DNA of 64,000 nt from Opitutales bacterium UBA5694 (GTDB lineage Bacteria > Verrucomicrobiota > Verrucomicrobiia > Opitutales > Opitutaceae). How positions within the stretch are numbered: position 1 is the stretch's first letter; each line of letters begins with the position of its first letter. The DNA is taken from NCBI GenBank assembly GCA_002420185.1, contig DIHO01000020.1, forward strand, positions 14,827 through 78,826, written 5' to 3'. This document shows positions 1 to 8,301 of this stretch, piece after piece. Below the pieces are notes generated by a model. It did not search any database. It was not told the origin of the DNA and saw only the letters and a list, made by a program, of their open reading frames with translations. Position numbers and translations under genes: made by a program.

Positions 1-376
1 TATCGAAGGCTCCGCCGGCCTTCTTACCGATGAAACTGTCGTTGGTAATTTTGCCGGAGTATCCATTCTGATCGAATGTCATCTTACCGTTCTTCCAAAC
101 TTCCTCAGTTTTGACCTTAAAGTCCGCCCGCTTATCGAACTCCTCCAGAATCTGAATTTCGTATCGATTGTTGCCTAGACCTATAACGCGAGCCACGAGG
201 CCGGGATTGTTCCTTGCGTTGCCGTCTTTCTGAGGAGCGTCAACCCAGCCGCCTTCCCAGTCTCCCATAAACGGCGGGATGGGTTCTATGTTGGCTTGGG
301 AAACAGACGAACTACTCATCCACAACAAGACTGAAAATGCGAGGGTGAAGAGGTTTTTAACAGAGGTACGGTTCAT
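1..376 (-). CDS. Secreted protein, N-terminal part (runs off the window edge)
   Basis: An open frame reads leftward from an ATG at 376 and is still open at base 1, giving about 125 residues. The first 28 or so residues form a signal peptide (basic start, long hydrophobic core, cleavage near VSQA/N), so the product is exported. The mature part begins with a short FMGDWEGGW motif followed by beta-rich sequence. From family knowledge, this type of segment often precedes a DUF1080 (3-keto-disaccharide hydrolase, concanavalin-like) domain in planctomycete and verrucomicrobial proteins; that domain is not visible here, so the assignment is an inference. It lies 166 bases downstream of the haem protein on the same strand. 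Confidence 0.6.
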   Translation of the reverse strand, partial: MNRTSVKNLFTLAFSVLLWMSSSSVSQANIEPIPPFMGDWEGGWVDAPQKDGNARNNPGLVARVIGLGNNRYEIQILEEFDKRADFKVKTEEVWKNGKMTFDQNGYSGKITNDSFIGKKAGGAFD

Positions 377-542
377 TCAAATCAAGACGTTAAAGGTTTA
401 TTATGGTAGATTCCACTAAAGATGGAAATACTTTCAGGCAATCTTCGATTGAGTTCGCGAGTCTTTTAACTAGATCCCACCGCCACGAAGAGTACAAATC
501 GCCTCTCCCGATGCACAGAGTGGGGAGTTGCCCTTGAGTTGA

Positions 543-3422
543 CTACTGCTGGAGGTAGGCGATCAAGTCGACCACCTCTCGTTCATCCATAGTCTGCAGT
601 AACCCTTCCGGCATCGTCGATTGCTCAGTCTGACTTTGTTCTATTATTTCGGATACCGGTATCACCTTTGAGGAATTCGGACCGGCGATCGTTATAGTGT
701 GTCTAGATTGAGCGGTGATGTTGCCGCTCAACACTCGTCCATCTTTTAGCGTTAGCACATTCATGCGGTAGTCCTGCGGCAATACCGCGCCTGGATCGAT
801 AAGGTTCTCTAGCAAGTAGTATAGGTTCTGGCGATCACCACCGTCCAGCGGTGGGCCTAAACTGCCTCCCTCTCCAAAAAGGGTATGGCATGACGCACAG
901 CTTCGTTGAAATAGGGACTTCCCATTAGCGATGCTCCCATTCCTCAACCGATCTGGAGTCAGGTTTGCCTGCCAACTCTTTATCTGCGCTTGCTTGTTCT
1001 CTGGACTTTGACGCAACTGCCCCCAAACCTGTTCGAGTAGAGCGTTCAGCCCATCGTCACCTAAATTGTAAATCTGGCGGGCATGAAAGGCAGACAGGTC
1101 GGACCGAGGAACCATGCCGTTCTTGATGGCCCTTAGGAGTGTTCCCGCAAAGGTAACTCTAGAACTCAGAGTGGCCATAGTTGCTTGACGGTCATCAGTT
1201 AAATAACGGCGATAGGGTCTCAAAATCGCAGCCGCTATTGCAGGACTGTCGAAAGCGGCTAGTTCAACTATGGCCTGATTGCGACGAGACTGATTCTCCA
1301 ACAGACTCAACCAGTCCCGCTCCGTCATCTGCACGCTTTGATCAAAGACCTTCTCCAGTTCCGCGGCAATGGCACGAACACCCGCATCTAATGACGACGC
1401 CAACAATTCCCAGTTCGCTGGTGCCTCGATTCCCTTCAAACCGTTGAGAGCTTCTGCAATCCCCTTCACCCCTGCTCGTGCCTGCAACCGGTCGCCTCGA
1501 TCCAAAGTAGCGGTTATTTCCTTCACCAACCGAGGCATCAAATCGGCATTCAAATCAAAGTCAGACGCAATACGACGCACGATGTTCTTGTAGACCTGTG
1601 AATCCGAGCAGTTGGATAGAAGCCCAAGTGCTCGCGCGGGATTCGATTCCACGAGAGGAAGCAAAGCATACCAAATCATATACGGTAAATTCTGGTCGGA
1701 TACGTATCCAAAATCCGTTACTAATTCTTCCGCCAACACCCACTGCTGATCCTCTGAAAAGCGAGGAAGCGTGGAGGCCACGTACAGGCGGACCAACCGA
1801 GACACTCCATCCCTCGCTAGATCACTGATCTTTCGAAACTGATCCTTTGTCAAATACCCATCCTCTCCGATAAGCCGTATCGCCCAACTTCGAACATGCT
1901 CATCGCTATGATTCAGCAACGCGGTGAGTCGCTTTTCTCCCACTCCACCAGAACTGTGCAGGGCCCACATAAATCGCAGTTGCCGATCAACGGCGTGTTC
2001 ACCCGAATCGAGCATACGAAACAGTTCCCTTCGGGCATCTTCAATATCTATTTCAGCGTGGAAACGCTCCTGCAAGAGCCGTCGGGCATGACGGACATAA
2101 TAGTCATTACGATGTAACTGATAGGAGGCTAGCTCCAAATTGGAGCCCATCCCCAGATCGACCGGACCGGAACGATTCGCGTCTCCGTATACAACCTTGT
2201 AAATACGGCCGCTAGTGCGATGAACCCCATCATTATCGTGGCATTCTCCGAAATCCGTCCAATCAGACAGATAGGCCCCGCCATCCGGTCCATAGATTTG
2301 AGTCACTCCCTTATACCAGGGGTGATTGGCGATCATAAAATCATTGCCGTGAGTTGCCACGTATCCAGAGCCCGACCTTTGTAGAATCTCATTATTGATG
2401 CGTCGACCGTGAGTGTTGCTAAGGAAGAGGGTGTCGCGGTATTTCTCCGGCCAGTTATCACCCAGGTAGATCATCGCTCCGCAATGCGAATGACCGCCTC
2501 CCAAGAGGTTGGTGAGTCCTTCCGCATTGTCGCGGAACTGCCTGCGATCCGTCCACTCGCCTTCGTGATGCAAATGATCGGCAGTCATAGGAATTCGTTC
2601 ATAAACGTGTGCCGCCGAACCTTGGCCGTGCATTCGAGGATAGTAAGCACCGGGAATGACGTGCCACAAGTGACCGTTCACGTTGCCCGTCATGAACATC
2701 TCACCCATATCATTCCAGTCGAGACCCCAGGGATTGGTGGTTCCACGAGCCACTATTTCCACCTCGTGGGTAACCGGATGGAGACGCCAGATTCCGCAGC
2801 TGATATCAATCCGCTTTGTGGCGGGAGTACCCGGTTTCCCGACCAAGGACGCCGCCGTGATACCATGCCTGCCGTAAAGCCAACCATCGAGCCCCCATGT
2901 TAAACCATTGAAAAAGTTGTGTTTAGCTGCTGTCGAAAATCCGTCCAACACGATCTCTGGAGGGCCATCCGGCACGTCGTCACCGTCGCGATCCGGGATA
3001 AACTCCAGGTTGGGTGAATCACATATCCAGACTCCACCAAAGCCCACCACCATCCCTGACAAATGGGTCGCCTTCTCGTAGAAGATCTTTCGCGAATCGA
3101 ACTTCCCATCATTGTCGGAATCCTCGAAAACTAGAATTCGATCCTCCCCCTTCATCTCCCACTCCTTGTAAGAATAAGACTCGGCCACCCAGACCCGCCC
3201 TCGGTCGTCCAGCTTCATGGCAATCGGTTGCCGGACATCAGGTTCACCCGCAAACAACGTAGCTGAGAATCCTTCCGGCAATTGCATCGCTGCAGCCGCT
3301 TCTTCAGGGGCCAGCGGCTCTCGGCCCGGTTCCTGTGTATTGAAAGGGATGTACCGATCTGATGCCTCGAGTGGGACGAACAATGAGTAGATGAGTCCTA
3401 GAGCTATCAAAAAGTCTTTCAT
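543..3422 (-). CDS. PVC-type haem-binding CxxCH protein with beta-propeller, HEAT-like and cytochrome c domains
   Basis: A 959-residue exported protein with a signal peptide at residues 1-20. Residues about 45-420 form the glucose/sorbosone-dehydrogenase-like six-bladed propeller typical of PVC-type haem proteins (DUF7133), with calcium-type DSDNDGKFDS and DRDGDDVPDG loops. Residues about 430-800 are helical repeats of HEAT type. The C-terminus is a class I cytochrome c domain: C842-A-S-C845-H846 binds haem and Met937 in STMPEG is the likely distal ligand. The family is common in Planctomycetes and Verrucomicrobia, where it is thought to be a periplasmic redox or carbohydrate-oxidising protein; the substrate is unknown. 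The start is the only ATG that gives the signal peptide. No Shine-Dalgarno site is obvious. Confidence 0.9.
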   Translation of the reverse strand: MKDFLIALGLIYSLFVPLEASDRYIPFNTQEPGREPLAPEEAAAAMQLPEGFSATLFAGEPDVRQPIAMKLDDRGRVWVAESYSYKEWEMKGEDRILVFEDSDNDGKFDSRKIFYEKATHLSGMVVGFGGVWICDSPNLEFIPDRDGDDVPDGPPEIVLDGFSTAAKHNFFNGLTWGLDGWLYGRHGITAASLVGKPGTPATKRIDISCGIWRLHPVTHEVEIVARGTTNPWGLDWNDMGEMFMTGNVNGHLWHVIPGAYYPRMHGQGSAAHVYERIPMTADHLHHEGEWTDRRQFRDNAEGLTNLLGGGHSHCGAMIYLGDNWPEKYRDTLFLSNTHGRRINNEILQRSGSGYVATHGNDFMIANHPWYKGVTQIYGPDGGAYLSDWTDFGECHDNDGVHRTSGRIYKVVYGDANRSGPVDLGMGSNLELASYQLHRNDYYVRHARRLLQERFHAEIDIEDARRELFRMLDSGEHAVDRQLRFMWALHSSGGVGEKRLTALLNHSDEHVRSWAIRLIGEDGYLTKDQFRKISDLARDGVSRLVRLYVASTLPRFSEDQQWVLAEELVTDFGYVSDQNLPYMIWYALLPLVESNPARALGLLSNCSDSQVYKNIVRRIASDFDLNADLMPRLVKEITATLDRGDRLQARAGVKGIAEALNGLKGIEAPANWELLASSLDAGVRAIAAELEKVFDQSVQMTERDWLSLLENQSRRNQAIVELAAFDSPAIAAAILRPYRRYLTDDRQATMATLSSRVTFAGTLLRAIKNGMVPRSDLSAFHARQIYNLGDDGLNALLEQVWGQLRQSPENKQAQIKSWQANLTPDRLRNGSIANGKSLFQRSCASCHTLFGEGGSLGPPLDGGDRQNLYYLLENLIDPGAVLPQDYRMNVLTLKDGRVLSGNITAQSRHTITIAGPNSSKVIPVSEIIEQSQTEQSTMPEGLLQTMDEREVVDLIAYLQQ

Positions 3423-3578
3423 CGGGTGAAACGTTTACGGGAAGCTGTACAGGTTCAACATTGCACGGCACGGGGTCAAGGTTCACAGGCAAGGAAAACC
3501 CTCTACTCGTTAAGTTCGGTAGCATGATTTAAGAATGATTGATATTCTACCCGACGACTCTAGATAATACACACAACC

Positions 3579-4591
3579 ATGACGGAATCAAACCGTAATA
3601 CTCAAGGTCAAGGGAAAGGCCGAGATGCATGGAACCATCACGGCACGGTTGTTTTTTCACCCCTAGTCGACTGGCCGCCCAATCTGAAGGCATTTGTGCT
3701 AACTCTGACTAAACGTTGGTTGACCCTGTCTCGGAACGCCCTTTTTCTCATCGTAGCATGGCTTGTCTACCGATATTTTCTAACGGATTTGTCGACCATG
3801 CGATCGTTGTCGATCGAATGGGCTCTGCCCATTTTCACCGAAATCTGCTTCGAATGACCGTGGTCGCCAGTGGCTTGCATTTCTACTTGTTTACCTATCG
3901 GACCCAGGGCAAGCGGCTCAAATACGATGCCCCTGAACAATTGGAGAAGAGCGGCAATTTTTCATTTCGAAACCAGGTCTGAGACAACGTGTTTTGGTCG
4001 CTAGCTAGCGGAGTAACCGTCTGGTCCGCCTATGAGGTTTTTTATCTTTGGGCATTGGCCAACGGCGTGGTTCCGAGTTTCGATTTTTCGGATCATCTTT
4101 TTGTATTTTTAGTATGGTTACTAAAATTGCCCGTTCTGACGTCATCACATTTTTATTTGGTCCATCGTCTGTTGAATTGGCCGCCACTGTATCGACGGGT
4201 CCATCGGTTGCACCACCGCAACATTCAAATCGGGCCATGGTCTGGTATATCCATGCATCCGGTACAACACATTATCTACATCTCTTCAGTGCTGGTTCAT
4301 TTCGTGCTAACATCGCATCCCACAATTCTCCTTGTGCACCTCTACAGCAGGTACATGGGGCCGGCATTTTCCCATGTTGGGTTCGAGAAGCTGCTGGTAA
4401 AAAATGATGCTATTGTCGATGCGGCTAATTTCCACCATCGCCTGCATCATCGTTTTTTTGAATGCAACTACGGAACTGTCGACGCCCCCTGGGAGCGGCG
4501 GTTCGGCTCGACCCACGACGGATCGGATGCAGATACTGCAAGAGTAAGAGAGCAGAGACGACGGATGTACCGGGGGCATCCTCCCGTCTGA
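3579..4591 (+). pseudogene. Sterol desaturase / fatty acid hydroxylase family, broken
   Basis: Three pieces join into one membrane protein of the sterol desaturase superfamily (di-iron, membrane-bound hydroxylases). The N-terminal piece (3579-3857) ends in TGA after a one-base frameshift near 3835. The middle piece continues in the second frame to an in-frame TGA at 3980-3982, at a place where relatives, as I recall them, have Trp in an RNQVWDN-like motif, so TGG to TGA is likely. The C-terminal piece (3983-4591) carries histidine clusters VHRLHHRN and FHHRLHHRFF. The first histidine box reads HRLLN where HRLLH is expected, so a third key position is also altered. It diverges from the haem protein upstream. 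Either a true pseudogene or an assembly carrying errors; the His to Asn change favours decay. Confidence 0.8.
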
Positions 4592-4934
4592 GAGCTTTAC
4601 CACACAGTGCTCGCGACTATTCCAAATTTCATAAATTTTCTTCTATCCTTAATAACAACGTTTCCTCGTTCATCTACTACCACCAACGAACGCTCGGACA
4701 AAAGTCTTCATTCTCCCGCCTGGGTACATTCAATTTGAGCCAAGCATGCTCGGTTATTTTCAAGATTCAAACGCTTTCCTAGCGATGTCTATCCTTTGAA
4801 AGGAAGGGACTCACCTAAGTGTAGACCACGATTGAACGAAATCAATAGACCTCGTACCAATAAGCCTCATTGTTTTCGGCATCCTGTTTAAACCGCAGTA
4901 TCTCCGTCCCTCTTAAATAAAAATTTAGCAAGAT
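4592..4934. other. Intergenic stretch without a recognisable gene
   Basis: About 340 bases between the broken sterol desaturase and the dipeptidase, both on the plus strand. It is fairly AT-rich towards its right end, which could hold the dipeptidase promoter. No coding remnant, strong hairpin or repeat was recognised. Confidence 0.5.
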
Positions 4935-5999
4935 ATGCTGATCTTCGACGCCCACCTAGACCTTGCCATGAACGCTCTCGAATGGAATCGCGACCTCCGC
5001 TGGCCGATTCCAGACATTCGTAGGTCTGAGAGGGGCATGACCGACAAGAACGACCGGGGCAACGGCACCGTATCGCTGCCCGCCATGCGCGAAGGCGGAA
5101 TTGGCCTTTGTGTAGCAACGCAAATCGCCCGCTATGTCAAACCGGAGAATCCTCTACACGGCTGGAACTCCCCCGAGCAGGCTTGGGCTCAGACGCAAGG
5201 GCAACTCGCCTGGTACCGAGCGATGGAGTTCGCCGGAAAAATGGTTCAGATCACAGATCGCAAAGGACTGCTCGCCCATATTGACGCCTGGGAGATTGAT
5301 CCAGAAAAAACCCCTATTGGCTACATCCTCAGTCTGGAAGGCGCCGACTCTATTCTCAGTTTTGATCACCTGGAGCAGTCCCGGGAGCAAGGTCTTCGTG
5401 CGATCGGGCCCGCCCATTACGGCCCGGGAACCTATGCCTATGGAACAGACTCGGACGGACCCCTCGGCGAAAAAGGGCGCCAATTGGTCAAAGAAATCGA
5501 ACGGCTCGAGCTCATACTCGACGCCACCCATCTTTCCGATACCAGCTTCTGGGAAGCCATGGATATCTTCAGTGGCCGCGTTTGGGCCAGCCATTCGAAT
5601 TGCCGTACCCTCGTGCCTAACGAACGCCAGTTCACCGACGAACAGATTCGCGAGTTGGTCAGTCGCGGAGCGGTTATTGGTGCGGTGCTAGATGCCTGGA
5701 TGCTCATTCCCGGCTGGACAAAGCGAGTAACGAGACCGGAGAAACTCAAGCCCACCCTCGAACACATGGCTGACAACATTGACCACATTTGCCAGTTAGC
5801 GGGAAACTCCCTCCACGCAGCTATCGGAACCGATCTAGATGGTGGTTTTGGCACCGAGCAAAGTCCCATCGATCTGGATACCATTTCCGACATTCAGAAG
5901 CTTTCCGGAATTCTTACCGAACGCGGCTACAAAGAAACCGACATTAACAATGTTTTAAGCAAAAATTGGATACGTTTTTTATTAGAAACATGGAAGTAA
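4935..5999 (+). CDS. Membrane dipeptidase family M19 (renal dipeptidase-like)
   Basis: A 354-residue TIM-barrel metallohydrolase. Metal ligands of the M19 family can be placed: H7-x-D9 in the first strand, the bridging E135 in LEGADS, H199 in DATHLSD, H220 in ASHSN and the aspartate in GTDLDGGFG (D300/D302). There is no signal peptide or anchor, so unlike mammalian renal dipeptidase it is predicted to be cytoplasmic. The family hydrolyses dipeptides, often with a D-residue at the C-terminal side; some relatives act on other amide bonds. Its neighbours (DUF1080 lipoprotein 21 bases downstream, deacetylase remnant, sugar isomerase) suggest a small catabolic group, so the true substrate may be a modified sugar or amino-acid conjugate; that is inference. 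Confidence 0.85.
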   Translation: MLIFDAHLDLAMNALEWNRDLRWPIPDIRRSERGMTDKNDRGNGTVSLPAMREGGIGLCVATQIARYVKPENPLHGWNSPEQAWAQTQGQLAWYRAMEFAGKMVQITDRKGLLAHIDAWEIDPEKTPIGYILSLEGADSILSFDHLEQSREQGLRAIGPAHYGPGTYAYGTDSDGPLGEKGRQLVKEIERLELILDATHLSDTSFWEAMDIFSGRVWASHSNCRTLVPNERQFTDEQIRELVSRGAVIGAVLDAWMLIPGWTKRVTRPEKLKPTLEHMADNIDHICQLAGNSLHAAIGTDLDGGFGTEQSPIDLDTISDIQKLSGILTERGYKETDINNVLSKNWIRFLLETWK

Positions 6000-6020
6000 T
6001 TTTAACTAGTCAAAAGAATC

Positions 6021-6818
6021 ATGAAACACATATCCGATCAATCAAAAATCCGCAGTATCATACTCGACAGGGTGCTCCTCTGTACCGCTTCCCTTTTCCT
6101 AATACTAATTCTCGGCTGTACTTCCTCCGATAACGAGGCATTTCCGGAATCCCAAGGCTGGGTCTCTCTGTTCAATGGCAAGGATTTGACCGGTTGGGGG
6201 TTCAAAATTGAGGGAGCCAAAGACATTTGGAGCGTCAAAGACGGGGTCATCGACTGCGAGCCGAACCTAAAAATGGAAGGTGACAAGAATATTTGGTCAA
6301 GCAAAGAGCTCAAGGACTTTACGCTTCACGCGGAGTGGCGACTCAAGCGAACCGAAGGAATATACAACACCCCCACCGTGCTTCCGGACGGTAGTTACCT
6401 CTTGGATGCAGTTGGGGAAAAAGTGACAACTCCTTCTCCTGGAGCTGACTCAGGCATTTATCTTCGCGGATCCTCGAAGGCTCAGCTCAACATCTGGACT
6501 TGGCCCATCGGATCCGGAGAAGTCTACGGCTATCGCAATAATCAAAAGGACCCCCTGATTCGAGCAGGGGTCACTCCCAAAGTGAACGCCGATAATCCGG
6601 TCGGTGAATGGAATACCTTTCACGTCACCCTCAAGGGCGATAGACTAACAGTGGACCTAAATGGGAAACGGGTCCTCGACAACGCTCAACTGCCTGGCAT
6701 TCCAGAGAGCGGTCCTATCGTGCTACAACACCACGGTGGCTACGATTCGGTTAAGCAGGAGTGGAATGGAGCTTCCAGCCTCGTACAGTTCCGCAATATC
6801 TACGTCAAAGAGCTATAG
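6021..6818 (+). CDS. DUF1080 domain lipoprotein (3-keto-disaccharide hydrolase-like)
   Basis: A 265-residue lipoprotein: hydrophobic segment at residues 17-32, then a lipobox ending at Cys33 (LILGC). Residues about 45-265 are one DUF1080 domain, a concanavalin-like beta-sandwich that begins with the hallmark WVSLFNGKDLTGW and includes the SGIYLRG strand. The family has been linked to hydrolysis of 3-keto-glycosides, and in planctomycetes and verrucomicrobia it is one of the most expanded secreted families. It follows the dipeptidase by 21 bases and probably shares its transcript. The remnant of a PIG-L deacetylase begins 12 bases after its stop codon, so an operon once continued there. Confidence 0.88.
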   Translation: MKHISDQSKIRSIILDRVLLCTASLFLILILGCTSSDNEAFPESQGWVSLFNGKDLTGWGFKIEGAKDIWSVKDGVIDCEPNLKMEGDKNIWSSKELKDFTLHAEWRLKRTEGIYNTPTVLPDGSYLLDAVGEKVTTPSPGADSGIYLRGSSKAQLNIWTWPIGSGEVYGYRNNQKDPLIRAGVTPKVNADNPVGEWNTFHVTLKGDRLTVDLNGKRVLDNAQLPGIPESGPIVLQHHGGYDSVKQEWNGASSLVQFRNIYVKEL

Positions 6819-6830
6819 ACAACTCAAACC

Positions 6831-6929
6831 ATGTCCAAGGAAAAAACTATCCCAGCGATATTTACTCATCCGGACGACATTGAATTCAGCACGGCAGGAC
6901 CACTGCTTTTACTTTTTCAGCACGGTTGA
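6831..6929 (+). pseudogene. PIG-L / LmbE-type deacetylase, N-terminal remnant
   Basis: Thirty-two codons from ATG 6831 to TGA 6927-6929 encode the first strand and loop of a PIG-L family deacetylase: the segment IFTHPDDIEF carries the HPDD zinc-binding motif, followed by AGPLLLLFQHG. The remaining two thirds of the family domain are absent; the next 170 bases give no matching sequence in any frame. PIG-L enzymes remove acetyl groups from GlcNAc-type sugars. Its position 12 bases after the DUF1080 gene and before the isomerase suggests a former operon member lost by truncation. Confidence 0.65.
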
Positions 6930-7099
6930 GCTACGCATAACTTCAATCTTTAATCCGGCGATCTCCGAGCACCCATCCGATAAATACGATAATGGGAGCC
7001 CGAAAATTGCCACTAACCTTGCAAAAGCCCGAATGAGCCATTTACAAAGCTACCGACACTGTTAGGCTACATTCTAATTATATAACCCCAACCAAATTC

Positions 7100-7981
7100 A
7101 TGAACCGATCCATACCACGTAGAACTGCTATCAAATCTTTAGCCACAGGGGCCGCCGCAGCAGCAGCAACCCAAGCAATAACCAGCCAGGCCAGTGCCGC
7201 CCATCACGGCAGTAAACTCAAGGGAAACATCAATCACTCGGTTTGTAAATGGTGCTACAAAGGCATTGAGCTGGACCCGTTCTGCGAAGCAGTCAAGGGA
7301 ATGGGTTTGAACGCAGTCGACTTGATTGCCATTGAGGACTTTCCCACTCTTCAAAAACACGGTCTTAGTTGCTCCTTAGTCACCGGAGTTCCCGGGGGTA
7401 TCAAGAAGGGTTTAAACCGCGAGGAAAACCACGAAACCCTGATTGGTTGGTTTGAAGAAGTGTGCCCACAGATCAGCAATGCGGGATACAAGCAAGTCGT
7501 TTGCTTCTCCGGAAACCGGGACGGCCTGAGCGATATCCAAGGTCTCGCCAACTGCGCCAAGGGGCTCAACCAGATTGTCCCCATCGCGGAAAAATACGGC
7601 GTCACCGTCGTTATGGAGCTACTCAACTCCAAGGTAAACCATGCGGATTACATGGCGGACCTCAGCAGCTGGGGGGTTGCCTTATGCGACACGGTGGGCT
7701 CAGAAGCCTTCAAGCTTCTTTACGATATTTACCACATGCAGATCATGGAAGGAGACGTCATCGCTACGATCCGTAAGAATCACGAGTACTACTCTCACTA
7801 CCATACAGGCGGCGTTCCAGGACGGGCTGAAATAGATACGACACAAGAGCTCTACTATCCCGCCATCATGGAAGCCATAATGGAAACTGGCTTCGACGGC
7901 TACGTCGCCCAAGAGTTTATTCCTGCCGGTCCCAATCCACTCGCGTCACTCGAAGCAGCTGTACATATCTGCGACGTGTAG
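7100..7981 (+). CDS. Tat-exported hydroxypyruvate isomerase-like sugar isomerase/epimerase (TIM barrel)
   Basis: A 293-residue xylose-isomerase-like TIM-barrel protein. The N-terminus has a twin-arginine motif (PRRTAIKSL) and an Ala-rich hydrophobic stretch to residue 33, so export by Tat is expected. The domain (about residues 40-293) shows the metal ligands of the hydroxypyruvate isomerase branch: E173 in VVMELLNSK, D209 in YDIYHMQ, H235 in YHTGG and E272 in VAQEF. Hydroxypyruvate isomerase interconverts hydroxypyruvate and tartronate semialdehyde, but exported relatives in the PVC group probably act on other ketoses or keto-sugars. It closes the dipeptidase-DUF1080 group. No clear Shine-Dalgarno site precedes the ATG. 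Confidence 0.85.
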   Translation: MNRSIPRRTAIKSLATGAAAAAATQAITSQASAAHHGSKLKGNINHSVCKWCYKGIELDPFCEAVKGMGLNAVDLIAIEDFPTLQKHGLSCSLVTGVPGGIKKGLNREENHETLIGWFEEVCPQISNAGYKQVVCFSGNRDGLSDIQGLANCAKGLNQIVPIAEKYGVTVVMELLNSKVNHADYMADLSSWGVALCDTVGSEAFKLLYDIYHMQIMEGDVIATIRKNHEYYSHYHTGGVPGRAEIDTTQELYYPAIMEAIMETGFDGYVAQEFIPAGPNPLASLEAAVHICDV

Positions 7982-8301
7982 ACCTCAAGTTGCAGTCTGC
8001 TATACTGCCACCTCTTGTTCGCTCTTTATAGGAGCGGTTTCACAACGCGACGTCAAATGCCTGATACCATTGTCTGCTGAGGTCAAACATCGAGCATGGA
8101 AACAATCTAGTAAGCTTGTCACACTTGCCCACTAAAACAACCCGTCCCTTCAAACGACTGACTTAGAGTTAGTGCTCTGGGGTGGTAGGTTTTGCCAATC
8201 TTACTCAATCTTGACTCTGAATAGTTTGACTGCCTCTTCCAAAGTCTCGGATAATACCGACCACCTTGCTCTTGAGCAAAGACTGTAAAAAGCAGGATGC
8301 T
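7982..8301. other. Intergenic stretch with one degenerate REP-like palindrome
   Basis: About 320 bases before the PSD1 gene. Apart from the palindrome at 8027-8054 nothing was recognised. The right end carries AGCAGGA six to seven bases before ATG 8302, a plausible ribosome binding site. Confidence 0.5.
8027..8054. repeat. REP-like palindromic element, degenerate copy
   Basis: The core AGGAGCGGTTTCACAACGCG resembles the dispersed element seen at 18947-18974 and twice at 46372-46462 (consensus AGGAGCGGCTTTA then GCCGCGA). It is short, has partial dyad symmetry and lies outside coding sequence. This is the most diverged of the copies. Confidence 0.4.

Noticed and set aside
3980..3982. In-frame TGA at a likely Trp position suggested UGA recoding (Trp or selenocysteine).
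   Set aside because: Other genes here end cleanly at TGA (for example the helicase at 46364-46366), the same gene also has a frameshift and a lost His, and no SECIS-like context is evident. Pseudogene is simpler.
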